This document shows positions 40,971 to 51,624 of a DNA stretch of 64,000 nt, in pieces. The position numbers and the translations under genes are program-made. The notes below the pieces were generated by a model. That model was not told where the DNA came from, did no database searches, and saw only the letters and a program-made list of their open reading frames with translations. The stretch's first letter is position 1. The number at the start of each line of letters is the position of its first letter. Source of the DNA: Saccharomycopsis fibuligera x Saccharomycopsis cf. fibuligera (taxonomy: Eukaryota > Ascomycota > Saccharomycetes > Ascoideales > Saccharomycopsidaceae); assembly GCA_001936135.1 (NCBI GenBank), contig CP012809.1, positions 3,769,501-3,833,500 of the forward strand, read 5' to 3'.

Positions 40971-43031
40971 GTCATCATCATCGTCATCATCATCGTCATC
41001 ATCGTCGTCCTCATCATCATCATCATCGTCATCGTCATCGTTATCATCGTCGCCATCGTTATCGATAGTAATATCCTCGTCATCAAGTTCCTCAATTTCT
41101 TTATCTTCATCTTCTTCATCCAAACCCAATGCCGCCACTTCTTCAGCCAAAGCATTAGCTCCATTGGCATTACCAGGATTGATATTTTGTTGTTCTCTAA
41201 GTTCAGCTTGCTTCTTTTTTTTCACTGCTGCTAATTCCTTTTTAGCAGAAAGAGCAATTTCTTGCACAGTGGTCATACCACCCATCCCAATGTCACCACA
41301 TACCAAAATTTTCTCCACTGGTTTTAATACCTTGATCCAGGGGAAAAATTCCTTGATTGCTTCAAGCTGTAGTTTTGTTACTGGGTGAGTATACATAAAC
41401 GTATTCATGGCTGGAGCAATTACTATTGGATTAGCAGGATTCCATGCTCTAAAGATTGAAGTTAACAAATTATCAGCAATACCATTAGAAATCTTGGCCA
41501 ATGTGTTGGCAGAAACTGGGGCAACAATAAAAATATCAGCCCATTTTCTCAATTCAACATGCAATATTGGATCATTGTTATTGTAACCAAACCATTCATC
41601 TTGATCACGCCAAATCTTGATGTCGGAGGATATCTTAAAGCCTTTCAAAAAATGTTCTGCGTATTTGGTCAACACTAGTTGAATTGAAACTTTATCTCTG
41701 GAGAAAGTTTTGTAAATTTTATCAATTAATTCAGGAATTTTGATTGTCGCTACTGATCCTGAAGCTCCTAGTAAAACGTGAATTTTGTTATCATCAGTTT
41801 TCTGAAAATATTTTGTAAATGGGAATTTAGGTGGTTCATCAGCGGTAATTACAGCTTTTGGAGTTTTTGGTTTTTTAGGATGAGTCAAATTTTTTTTTAT
41901 CAAATTAGCATCAGCCTCACTAAGATTACCATAATCATGATTAGTATTGCTAGTGGTAACACTTTCTGCACTTGAGCTTCTATTTATCTCACAAACTTTT
42001 TCATTTCTACTATTTTCTTGAACGTTCTTCCCAATATTTACTTCTCCATTTTGGCCCCTATCGCCAGGAAAATTTCTTCTTGGAGTGAATTGTAGCGCAT
42101 CAGAACTCAAATTTGTCTTTGGATTTCTGCCCAATTCAGAGTGAAGTAGATGATGAGTGTTAGCGCCATTATTGTTTTGCATACCAGATGGGTTTCTGCT
42201 TAAAGCAGCCGGCGCTCTTTGTTGATTAAGCTGAGTTTGTGGATGATGGCGGTTAGGGTTGGCAATACTAGCAACGTTCACATCGCCACCAGCGCTACTT
42301 GCAGCACCACCAACACCACCGACACCACCAACGTTAGCACCAGATAACGATACATTGGAAGGATGTGTAGAAATAGAACCTCGACGGGACTTGGCAATTT
42401 CGCTTGGTTCATTGAAAGAAAGCGAACTAGTACGCTTGAGGGTGGTAGTAGGATCAAAACTAATATTGGTGCCGGTATTGATGTGGATGTTGGAATTTTC
42501 ATCATTGTGAAGGTTAGCGGACGAGGCGGCATTTCTAGCTGAAGGGAAAGGGGCAATTATGGTGTTGTTATTACTGGTAGCATTTATAGAGCCAGAATTG
42601 TCAATGTTGGTGCTACTGTTGCTTTTGGTGTAGGTGTTATTGTGGAAGTTATTGCTGCTACTGCTGCTATCATTGTTGATCTTCTTAACATTATTGACGC
42701 CACTACCAGAAGATTCCGAGTTCAAGTTGAGTAATGAAGGTCTAGAAGATGTAGTGCTGTCAGCAGTACCAATAACAGAACCGGTAATAACATTTACTTT
42801 TGATTCGCTCTTGAGAATCGGGGTAGGTTTGTCTTGGTCTGAATTGTTGACTTTCAAAGTAGGTTTGCGACTGAGAGTAATATGAGGTGTTGATGTTGGC
42901 TGTTGTTGTTGTTGAGATTGTTGTTTAGATTGTTGTTGAGATTGCTGAGGTTGTTCATTGAAATTAGCATTACTGCCTTGGTGGTTGTTGGAGGACTTGG
43001 TCCTCAGCGGCGCTTGCGAGGTTGCTTCCAT
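40734..43031 (-). CDS. CAB3: Phosphopantothenoylcysteine decarboxylase subunit / Hal3-family protein
   Basis: The 765-aa product is a Hal3/Vhs3/Cab3-family flavoprotein. The first ~390 residues are Ser/Asn/Gln-rich. The HFCD domain (about 415-625) has the FMN-binding start VLLGASGSVATIK, His491 (DPILHVELRKWAD), the substrate motif PAMNTFMY with Asn543, and Cys578 in LVCGDIGMGGM. In S. cerevisiae these catalytic residues are split between Hal3/Vhs3 (His) and Cab3 (Asn, Cys). Here one chain has all three, so it could work alone or as the Cab3 partner. The C-terminus is an Asp tail encoded by a GAT-rich run, as in Hal3 and Vhs3, which inhibit Ppz1 phosphatase. The stop codon lies in a tandem repeat that probably shortened the protein. 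ECM31, an earlier step of the pathway, is ~2.5 kb away. Confidence 0.93.
40905..41068 (-). repeat. GAT/GAC-rich run encoding the acidic tail
   Basis: Near-continuous Asp codons with a few Glu codons form the acidic tail of the Hal3-family protein. Reading frames on the opposite strand (poly-Ser or poly-His) are shadows. Confidence 0.85.
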
Positions 43032-43568
43032 ATTGGCTTGTGTGTAGTGTAATATTTATGCAATGAATGCCACCAATGGGGCGCTTAAAAAGGAGTCCTT
43101 TTGAAAGGAGTGTAAAACTGACAGTTTCAACAGAAGAACTGTTTTGAAAGGGTGTGATGAGATGAGATGAGAGCTTGGATGCTATGGTTGTGTTACAAAG
43201 CAGTGGAGGGGGGAAGTCGATTTTCGATTTGCTGTGGCTACCATTGGCCTTTTTCTCCTTCTTTAGCACACAACAAAAGCTAACAAAACAGAAAAAAATA
43301 AAAATTTGCAGCGCCGTGTACCGTGACAGTGGATGCATACTGATTAACCTGTGGAAACGGGAATAGCTGCTAGCAAAACAGCTCATCGCCTTCAGAGATC
43401 TACTGGCAATACCTGCACAAAAGGGATATTATGATTACCATATCCACGCTATGTTCACTGTTTTATATCTATAAAATATAGTGTATATATGACATCAGAG
43501 ATCATCTACACAAAGTTTTAGTTCTCCTCTTATCTGTTTAGATCACTCTTCACACGAATGAACCAGTT
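43032..43568. promoter_or_regulatory. Promoter region of the CAB3-like gene
   Basis: A 537-bp spacer between two minus-strand genes. It includes GATGAG tandem repeats (43155-43173) that resemble the PAC element of ribosome-biogenesis promoters, and the 3' region of the hydrolase gene near 43440-43568. Confidence 0.5.
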
Positions 43569-44948
43569 TCAAGCCCCAAATACATTAGCTCTGTTCACAT
43601 ATCCGTGGCTATCAATCTTCTTATCGCTGTCCACTGTTGCGCTGAAACTGGCAAACAATCTTTGGAGCTGCTTGTTAATCCAAGACTCGCCCTTAGTGTC
43701 AATAAATGCTAAGTGACCACCCAAATTGGAGGTAAGTTGCACAATATATGGGTTCGTCTTGATTTCCCTGAGAGGCAAATTAACCCCAACACATGGGTCA
43801 TCCAAGGAATTAATAGCCACCAACGGAATTTCAATCTGGTTAATTCGGTTCACTGGTGATGCTTTACGATAATATTCGTAACTGCTGTTGAAGTTAAACA
43901 TCTTGGCAGTGTAGCTATCGTCAAAGTCAGCAATCTCTTTGATACTTTTCAATTTGGCGTCACTAAAATCCAACACATCTTTGAATTCCGAAGCTTCAAG
44001 TTCTTTGCGGTTATTTTTGACAAGTCTGGTCAAGAAAGAAACCAATGCTGGCTCAAAAAGTTTTTTTCCCGAGATTGAGTTTTGCACACGATAATTGGAA
44101 TCAATCAAATCCCATGGACATCCTACTGCCACTGCTAGTTGAATATTATTTTGGCGTTTTCTTTGACTTTCTTCAGCAAGGTAATTAACAAGAGTAGCGG
44201 CCCCGAAAGAGTACCCAGCCAAGTAAATCTTGCGGTTTGGAAACTTTTCATTAATTTCTTCAATAACTTCCCTCAAATCACCGGTAGAAAACCCGCAAAA
44301 CAAGTAGGGAGTAGTGATTTTTGATCTAGAACAACCACGGCAATTGAGCACCATGGTTTCTTTGAAAATTGGCTTATCATCACTACCAGTATAGTAATGC
44401 ACTTTGTTAACCAAGTCTCTAATCAAAGGCTCATGGGAACCACCTCCGAGACCATGTAAAACAATGAGCACGTTGCTATCGTCTTTTGCATCAGCAGTAG
44501 TCTTGCTGGTAACTTCATCATCGGACAAGAAACGGTTCCCCTTGTTTTGACGAGGCCAATTTTCTTTAGCGTAAGCAGTAGTTAGTTCTTCAAATTTGGA
44601 CTTATCTTCCTTCGTGACGGCCTTTGGTAAGACATAGTCAAGTGAAGCAATACCACCATCTTTGAATTGGAAAATTCTGCGACCATAGTTGACGCTATTT
44701 TGTGGAGTGTCGAAACGACTAGAAAGATAAAGGGTTTGCAATGTGCCGTTAAATGCTGTTGGATTGAGCAAGAAAGAGGCGTTGTCTTGCAAATCACCAG
44801 ATTGGGATACTAACTCATCAAGAGATATTTCGAATTTGCCTTGCTGCAGTTGCTGCTTGGTAGGAAAAGAGACGGTGTGGTCTGCGTGATGCTGAGCAAG
44901 GGACGCTCTAATGCCCCATCCGGAGACTCCAAAAAAAGAGACGGTCAT
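43569..44948 (-). CDS. Alpha/beta hydrolase of the Eht1/Eeb1/Mgl2 family
   Basis: The 459-aa product belongs to the YheT-type alpha/beta hydrolases, which in yeast include Eht1 and Eeb1 (medium-chain acyl ester synthesis and hydrolysis) and Mgl2/YMR210W (monoacylglycerol lipase). The oxyanion region is LHGLGGGSHEP, the nucleophile elbow is GYSFGAATL, the acid is in NSLDDPC, and the His is in GGHLAFID. GWGIRASLAQHHADHTVSFP at the start is typical of the family. There is no N-terminal signal peptide. Which paralogue this is cannot be decided from sequence alone. It shares a ~600-bp divergent promoter with ECM31. Confidence 0.9.
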   Translation of the reverse strand: MTVSFFGVSGWGIRASLAQHHADHTVSFPTKQQLQQGKFEISLDELVSQSGDLQDNASFLLNPTAFNGTLQTLYLSSRFDTPQNSVNYGRRIFQFKDGGIASLDYVLPKAVTKEDKSKFEELTTAYAKENWPRQNKGNRFLSDDEVTSKTTADAKDDSNVLIVLHGLGGGSHEPLIRDLVNKVHYYTGSDDKPIFKETMVLNCRGCSRSKITTPYLFCGFSTGDLREVIEEINEKFPNRKIYLAGYSFGAATLVNYLAEESQRKRQNNIQLAVAVGCPWDLIDSNYRVQNSISGKKLFEPALVSFLTRLVKNNRKELEASEFKDVLDFSDAKLKSIKEIADFDDSYTAKMFNFNSSYEYYRKASPVNRINQIEIPLVAINSLDDPCVGVNLPLREIKTNPYIVQLTSNLGGHLAFIDTKGESWINKQLQRLFASFSATVDSDKKIDSHGYVNRANVFGA

Positions 44949-45549
44949 TTTTGATAAGAGAGTAGTGGTAATGGTAGTGCTTTCGTGGTGTATCTTAGAT
45001 ATTGTAGATATCGCTGGTGAGGTGGTGAAGTGGTGCCAATTTAACGACTAAAAAGGCGTCGGCATTGATTAAAACAGAAACCGCCGAGTTTCCGCAAAGG
45101 TCGAACTAACACAGTCAGGTGACTGCAGATTATGGATTTTGGGCAGCTAGAGTAATCATTGTTAGTGACTTCGTGGTATATTACAGTACCATTTCGCTTA
45201 AACAGGCTAACTCTAGCCCCTACTGTCTCCTAACAATAAGATATCGTAAAATCTAACCCCTACCTTGACATCTATGTCGTTGTACTTCTTCTCTCTGAGC
45301 ACAATATATTACCTACTGTTAGCATCTCTCAGATACTGTAGAGCCATAGATCATAGACCCCTAGCGCCCGCTACTGAACGGAAAAACCAAAAAATAAGAG
45401 TAAAAAATTTTCAGAATAAGCTGGCAAGCTGCATCTCCAATAGGTTCTCAAAACTCATACGCTCATTTGCACGGCAAAGCGTAGCTTCTTCAACAGTAGC
45501 CGCAGTTTATGCCAGACAAAAATTGCATCAAAAAACATTTCATCCAACA
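44949..45549. promoter_or_regulatory. Divergent promoter of the hydrolase and ECM31
   Basis: The region includes open sequence in frame with ECM31 from an ATG at 45274, which could add 92 residues. I treat it as leader because a good mitochondrial presequence starts at 45550. Confidence 0.5.
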
Positions 45550-46722
45550 ATGAGAAATCAACTTCTAAATTTGGCAAATTCCCTCGGCGCGTTGCGCTGC
45601 CTGATCCGCCGCTCGTCACTTCAACGGTGCTGGGTTTCTACTGATCTGGGGCTAATTTCCTCAAAAACGTCATTTTCAACATCGGCCACATCGCCAAACA
45701 TAAATACTGCATCAGTTGATATAAACAAAGATGTCAATACCCTGAATCAATCAAAAGCATCGTTTTTGGCCTCGGAATCTTCCTCAGAATCTGCCCAGCC
45801 ATACCCAACCCCACAACCGAATACACAACAACCAGCAAAACGCAAACTTACCATTCATGATATCCAACTACGTTATGCTCAAAAACAACCACTCACTATG
45901 ATCACCGCCCATGACTATATTACAGGAAAATTCGCCAATGATTCTCTGGCCGAAATGGTATTAGTTGGTGATTCTTTAGCTATGGTTAGCTTAGGCCATC
46001 CCTCAACAAATCAACTTGAATTTGACGAATTCAAATATGCAGCAAAGGCAGTTTCTCGTGCGGTTACGGAAAAATACCTAATCAGCGATATGCCATACGG
46101 CACTTACGAAACATCCCCAACCAATGCCATCAACAATGCTATTTCTCTTTTCAGAGCATGTCCAAATTTGCAAGCAGTCAAGATGGAAGGTGGGGCAGAA
46201 TGCGCATCATTGTTTCGTCAATTTCATAAGGTTGGTATCTCTGTCGTGGGTCATGTTGGCTTGACTCCACAAAGGTACAATTTTCTCGGTGGATTTAAGC
46301 TTCAAGGTGCCAAAAGAGTCGCAGATGGTTTGCAAATTTTTGAAGATTGCCTCAAATTGCAAAATGAAGGTAAAGTAAAGATGATTGTCATTGAGTGTGT
46401 TCCTCTGGCAGTCGCGAAAATTATTGCCGAAAATTTGCAAGTGCCAACTATTGGTATCGGTGCAGGCAAACATACTTCAGGCCAAGTGCTCGTTATGGCT
46501 GACATGCTTGGGATGTTAGGTAGCGAAAATGGCCAGAATAAGCCAAAGTTTGTGAAACAATACGAAGGGTTTTATGATAAGGCTGTGGAAGCCATCAACG
46601 AGTATGATGCTGATGTCAAGAATCCAAAGGGGTTCCCAGGACCTCAACAAAGTTACAAAATGCCGAAAGATGTTTATCAGGAGTTTGAACTTCACGTAAA
46701 GCAATTAGTTAAAAGGGGATGA
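45550..46722 (+). CDS. ECM31: Ketopantoate hydroxymethyltransferase
   Basis: The product makes ketopantoate from 2-oxoisovalerate and methylene-tetrahydrofolate, the first committed step of pantothenate synthesis. The conserved core runs from LTIHDIQLRYAQKQPLTMIT to about 60 residues before the end, with ITAHDYITGKFANDS, LVGDSLAMVSLGH (metal-binding Asp), VKMEGGAECAS, VGHVGLTPQ and TIGIGAGKHTSGQVLVM. The start at 45550 gives 390 aa beginning MRNQLLNLANSLGALRCLI, an Arg-rich amphipathic mitochondrial presequence, followed by a Ser/Thr/Pro-rich linker. An in-frame ATG at 45274 would add 92 residues including a hydrophobic stretch (YFFSLSTIYYLLLASL); this could be an alternative isoform but is less likely. 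Confidence 0.96.
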   Translation: MRNQLLNLANSLGALRCLIRRSSLQRCWVSTDLGLISSKTSFSTSATSPNINTASVDINKDVNTLNQSKASFLASESSSESAQPYPTPQPNTQQPAKRKLTIHDIQLRYAQKQPLTMITAHDYITGKFANDSLAEMVLVGDSLAMVSLGHPSTNQLEFDEFKYAAKAVSRAVTEKYLISDMPYGTYETSPTNAINNAISLFRACPNLQAVKMEGGAECASLFRQFHKVGISVVGHVGLTPQRYNFLGGFKLQGAKRVADGLQIFEDCLKLQNEGKVKMIVIECVPLAVAKIIAENLQVPTIGIGAGKHTSGQVLVMADMLGMLGSENGQNKPKFVKQYEGFYDKAVEAINEYDADVKNPKGFPGPQQSYKMPKDVYQEFELHVKQLVKRG

Positions 46723-46994
46723 TTTTATATAATCTTTAATAAGCATCTAACATTCAGAGGTGGTATGTGAGTTGCAACCGTAAGGGCCCAACGTGTCAGC
46801 CATTGGAGATACTATTATAAATTGTGATGACCCATCCCACTTTGATTGTAAGAAATTACCCAAAGAAGCTACATAGTATTTCATGATAAACACCAAGATA
46901 TACTAAATGTACAATCGTTATTATTAAAACCTAGTATAGTATCAAAGAGAATGAGAAATAGACGCAATAAATTGAATTTATAAAATAAAATTGT

Positions 46995-49821
46995 TCAACG
47001 CAACAACCACCCTTCGTTATCCTCATTACGCAAATATTTCTCCACATCCAAAATCAATTCACGCCATAACGCAAACTGTTCAATAAAGTTTTTATCAACA
47101 ACTTGCGGCGATGAAGAGTTAAACTTATATTCAATATAACCGCCAAGTTTAATAACTTCCAAGAACGTAAGCAAGTGTGTCGATTTAAATTCAAACTTGT
47201 TGTAGTTGTTGTTGATGGTGTCATTATGAGTGATGCCATAGTTATTACTATCATTGAATGGGCGGATTAGTGGTAAGTAATTGTTGATCAACATGATGTC
47301 CATTAGTATTTTGGAAGTAAAAGAAAGAAGTTCTTTGTTGAATCCCATTGAGTTAACGATAATCTTGATCAAGTTGGCAAGAATCAGAGATTGCTTAAAA
47401 ATAAGCGGTAGAAATGGGGATTGAATAATCACTTTTTTGTTGTTTTTGTCACGATTATTGTGACTGTTATTATTATTATTATTATTATTACTATTACTAT
47501 TACTATTACTATTGTTGTTGTTAGTACTGCTACCATTACTGATGCTGCCTCCGCTATTTGGTCCATTGGCATTTGACCCAAATTCTGCAGAATCAAATTC
47601 AGAACTTTCATCACAAATTATTGATAACAAATCAATAATCTTGAAAAGTAACTTCGCACACAGTTGACTTAGTTGACTTTGATACTCCTCAATAACCTTG
47701 ATTGTTGCTTCTGGATCATTGTCATTACCACCTTTAACAACATCTATAAGCCGTGATTGCCTCAAAAATTCAACCAATTCTAGTCTTTGTTTGACGAGTG
47801 ATAAAAAGTTTGAAGCCAAATCATTACTTTTTCCAGATTTTTTCTTCTTTGAAGATTCTGCTTCTGATTTGGTCTCGTATAGATCATAACTGTCGATATC
47901 AAATGTTTTCAATCTTGAATAATCTTCGTTATTGAAATTTATGAATGACGTTATTTTGCATAAAATCAATCCCACTTTGAAATGATTCAATGAAGTCGTT
48001 GGAACAATCTGCTTGTCTTTTTGAAAAAGCAAACCAATAATATTTGGGTCTAATTCCACTGAGCTAAAAATCCTTGGGAGGCCAAATGACAAGGCAAACA
48101 CACTTTCCAAAATCACAGCATTGATGAATAATCTTGAGTATAGAATATTGAAACCTTTCTTTATATCCTCTTCGCCGTTTTCGGCAGAAGTCTCCAATAA
48201 CCCATGAATATTGCCGTTATTGATATTGCCACTGTTGCCTGATAATAAATCACTGGTCATAATATTTTTGATGCACTTAAATATTTTCAAGTCGGTAAGG
48301 ATGGTAAATGTCAAATTAAAGGAAATAAGACAATCCTCGCCAGAGTTGACAATGATATAGTTGACCAAGTTCAAAGTGATTAGTAACAACACATTTGAGT
48401 AGTTCTTTGTGACCCGCACTTTTTGGTCTCTTGAATGTGTTGGGTAAATCTGAAATAATTGGATAAGCAAAGGGTGAAGAATATCCTTGACCAACAAAAG
48501 CCTGTTATTTAAGTTCAAAAAATCAGTGGTGGAATTTGTCCCCACTACACCAGGATTGAGAACATTTATATCATCTTTTTTGAGAATATTTACCAATATT
48601 TGCAACACTTTGCAAAAAATGTCCACAATGACTCTGTTTTCGCTCAGGTTTGGAATCTTTCCTACCAAGTCATCAAATTCGGTGCGCGATACTGGAAGTA
48701 TGGGGAAATTCGGATGCACAATTCTGTAGTAAAATGCCAAGTTATACTCCACTACATCATTGTATGGCATGTTCTTAACTTGCCGCTGCTGCTGCTGTGA
48801 TCTAGGAATAGAAAGAGCTCTGGCTCTTGGTTGTATTGACGAAGGTGGCTCTGGCACCTGTTGTGGCGTTTGTTGCTGTCTAACCTGGGAAGGAGCTTGA
48901 AACGAAGGAGAAACTGGAATTTGAACAGGCTGAGTGCGCGGCAGTAACTTAGGCGAAAGGCCTACATTCAAGTTTCTCGTGATATTATTGTTAATACTTG
49001 ATAGGCTAGAATAAGAATTTGCCGGGCTAGCTGAGCCTTTGCTGTAGTTACTAACCGCTGAACGATAATCATTATCATCAGAATCAGACACAATCGTGTC
49101 AAAGTTGTTGTTATTACTGTTGAAATGGTTCGCAGCACCAGGACTATTGGCATACGATCTGACGGACGACAAATCACTGACAAATGAATTGATTGAGTCG
49201 GTAGAGTTTTTGCGATCTGTAATAGACGAATTTAAAGGCACCTTCCAGAATAAAGCACTGGCATTGGCGCCAGAATTTGCATTTGTATTTGTATTAACAC
49301 TGGCATTGACATTGGTGCCGACACCGGCCTGCGAGTCACTATATGGGTTAAGAATGTTGCTAATACTCCCCTTTGATGTGGGAGCAAAGTCTGAGCTTGA
49401 TCGCAGATGTCCCTCAGGGGTGTATGCCGGAGATCTGGAAGGAGAAGGATAAGAACCATTTACCAGTCTTTGTACAGCGCTGTTTTGCAGGTAGCCATTA
49501 TTGTACAGTGGTCTAGGGCCCGTCACAGAGCTCGACAGTCTATGCTTTTCGTAAGAGCCCTGAGGCGCATTTCTGGTTGGGTTGGTTATGGTGTCAATAG
49601 GAGGTAGCTGGACAGATTGCCTTGTGGAGCTTGACGGTGGAGGTGTACTAGTAGCTTGAATTGGGAAATTTGTGGTAGCCGGGGCTGATGTAGAAGAAGA
49701 GTGCTGAATTGAAGAAACAGCAGAATTAATTGGGCCATACACTGGGGCGGTCACTGGAGCAGCTGCAGGCATGCCTAATGGAGGTAACCTATGCTGTAGA
49801 TGCGCTGGCTGGTGCAGTATT

Positions 49822-49905
<84 letters not shown>

Positions 49906-50351
49906 AGGGGTGGAAGACTTGCTGGTTGTGTTGGTGGGGCAGTAGACACTGGTTGCTGACTATCATTTTGGTATGGAGCGGATGAAGTTCCAGAAACAGG
50001 AGCATAGCCAGAAGAAGGAATAGTGCGCTGAGAATTAATGGAGCTGATTGATGATGAGTGCTTGCGGCTATAAAGAGGCAAGTCCTGACTATTGTTGTTA
50101 CTGTTTTCGCTTGAAGATTTGGAGTACCCTTTGGAAGGACCTCTCTTGAGTGGAGTACGCTCAAAAGTGCAGACTTCTTTGTTTTTGCCGCAATGAGTGC
50201 ACGGCTTCTCCAAGTTATTGGTAATCTTGTTGAACTGAGCATCGCATCTAACTTTTTTACGACGACATTCGTCACAAGCTCTGGAGACTTTGCTTCTTTT
50301 GCGGGAAGGCAGGTCGCTTCTCTTTTGTTGGGAGTTATCTGATTCTGACAT
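46995..50351 (-). CDS. RGT1: Rgt1-like Zn(II)2Cys6 transcription factor
   Basis: The 1,118-aa product has an N-terminal zinc-cluster DNA-binding domain with Cys at 26, 29, 36, 51, 54 and 61 (KVSRACDECRRKKVRC.. and CTHCGKNKEVCTFER). The loop between Cys36 and Cys51 is longer than usual. The cluster is followed at once by PLKRGPSKGYSK, a signature shared with Rgt1 and Eds1. Rgt1 represses hexose-transporter genes when glucose is absent. A long Ser/Gln/Asn-rich region includes a poly-Gln run, and a structured C-terminal half (about 540-1118) contains MPYNDVVEYNLAFYYRIVHP and is helical, interrupted by an Asn/Ser tract near 935-965. Orthology to Rgt1 rather than Eds1 is inferred from the signature only. 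Confidence 0.9.
49821..49902 (-). repeat. CAG/CAA poly-Gln tract in the Rgt1-like gene
   Basis: About 27 consecutive Gln codons, CAA in the 5' part and CAG in the 3' part on the coding strand. Poly-Val or poly-Cys frames on the other strand are shadows. Confidence 0.9.
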
Positions 50352-50939
50352 CTGTGTATGTGATGTTATTTTTGTTTATACGGGTTGTGGAATGCCAGGG
50401 AAAAAAGTGGAGTGAGACAGTGCCTATGGCATCCAGGGAGACGGATTACCAGATCGTAAATGGAAGAACAAACGGCAACAGAGGTCTTCAGTTTGAAAGA
50501 ACCTGGCTAGAAAACGACACTGAATGTTAGTGGAGGTTGGTCAAAAAAGACAACTTGTGCTATATAAATCAAGAAGGGGAAAAAAAGTCAGTGGCCCACA
50601 CACGGCGCTTACGGGGATTTTGAAACTGGGGAAAAAGGAAAAAACACAGAAAAGCAAGGCAGTAAATAGGCGGCCTGTGGACAGAAGCGATCAGGCTGTG
50701 TGTGGGGGGTGAGCAGGGTCTGAGGGCAGATTGGCTATTTAAACGGCTGAGCAGTGCTGTGATGCGTAATTGGTAAATCAACGGTGATTTTATGGAACAC
50801 GAAGACAGAATATAAAAAATGGAGGAAGAATAAACTAGATGAAGGAAGAAGGAAGGAAAAATGTCTTGCTGGCTGAGGATCGCCAGAGGGCCTGTCTTAT
50901 TCTATCCGAAATTTTCGTAGGCGCCAGCCAAAAGAGCCA

Positions 50940-50970
<31 letters not shown>

Positions 50971-51624
50971 TCAGAAAAACTGCGGAAAGCCTGGGGAAAC
51001 CTCGGATTTTCTTTGGCCTGGGGTAGTCTCCTGCCGGGTGGTGTGTAGCAATGCGGGCGTAAAGGGCCGGGGGGCGTGGCCCTGCAGCGTGGGAGGCCCG
51101 AGAGGTGGGGGGAACTCTCTGCGTCTGTATTTTCGGGGCGCGCAATTGACGAGGATTATGGATAGAATGGTAGTGATACTATTAGATGGACCTAGTATTC
51201 CTGAGAGCGCGCCATGGATTTAAAATTTATCATCTCGACTTTCGTAGACGAGCTGGACACACAAGAAAAACGACTGGCAAAAGACAGCCCTGATGTACAA
51301 AGCCCCACTACCCCAGAAAGCAGACACCTGACGCATGACGAAACAGCATACGACAGCATACTACAGTATAAGGCAGCGAAGAGCAGCGAGTGTCTCATTT
51401 GCGCTGCCGTTTTTTTTCCGGGGACGCCAGTGGTGATAGTGTCGGTGTCAGTGTCACTCTGCAAGGCTGTTTGTGCTGCTCCAAACCTCATCGTCACCCG
51501 AGTTTGTGGTGGGCGCTTCGTCTGGTTCTTTTAAACCTCATATTTTTTGGGTTAAAGGTATACTTAAACACTTAACGGTGTTTTGCTGTCTTAACTTTTA
51601 TTTTTCAAAGTAACAACTATCAGC
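50352..51624. promoter_or_regulatory. 1.3-kb divergent promoter with a G/C-rich block
   Basis: The region separates the Rgt1-like gene and the spliced eIF4E-binding candidate. An A-run of 23 lies at 50940-50962. A distinctly G/C-rich block with several G-runs occupies about 51005-51160. A 106-codon open frame at 51214-51534 is rich in CTG codons and not accepted as a gene, though it could act as an upstream open reading frame. Confidence 0.55.

Noticed and set aside
40805-41388. Poly-Ser and poly-His plus-strand frames
   Set aside because: Shadows of the GAT-rich acidic tail of the CAB3-like gene.
49730-49959. Poly-Val and poly-Cys frames on the plus strand
   Set aside because: Shadows of the poly-Gln tract of the Rgt1-like gene.
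51214-51534. 106-codon plus-strand frame starting with ATG upstream of the eIF4E-binding candidate
   Set aside because: Rich in CTG codons and of mixed composition with no recognisable motif; at most an upstream open reading frame.
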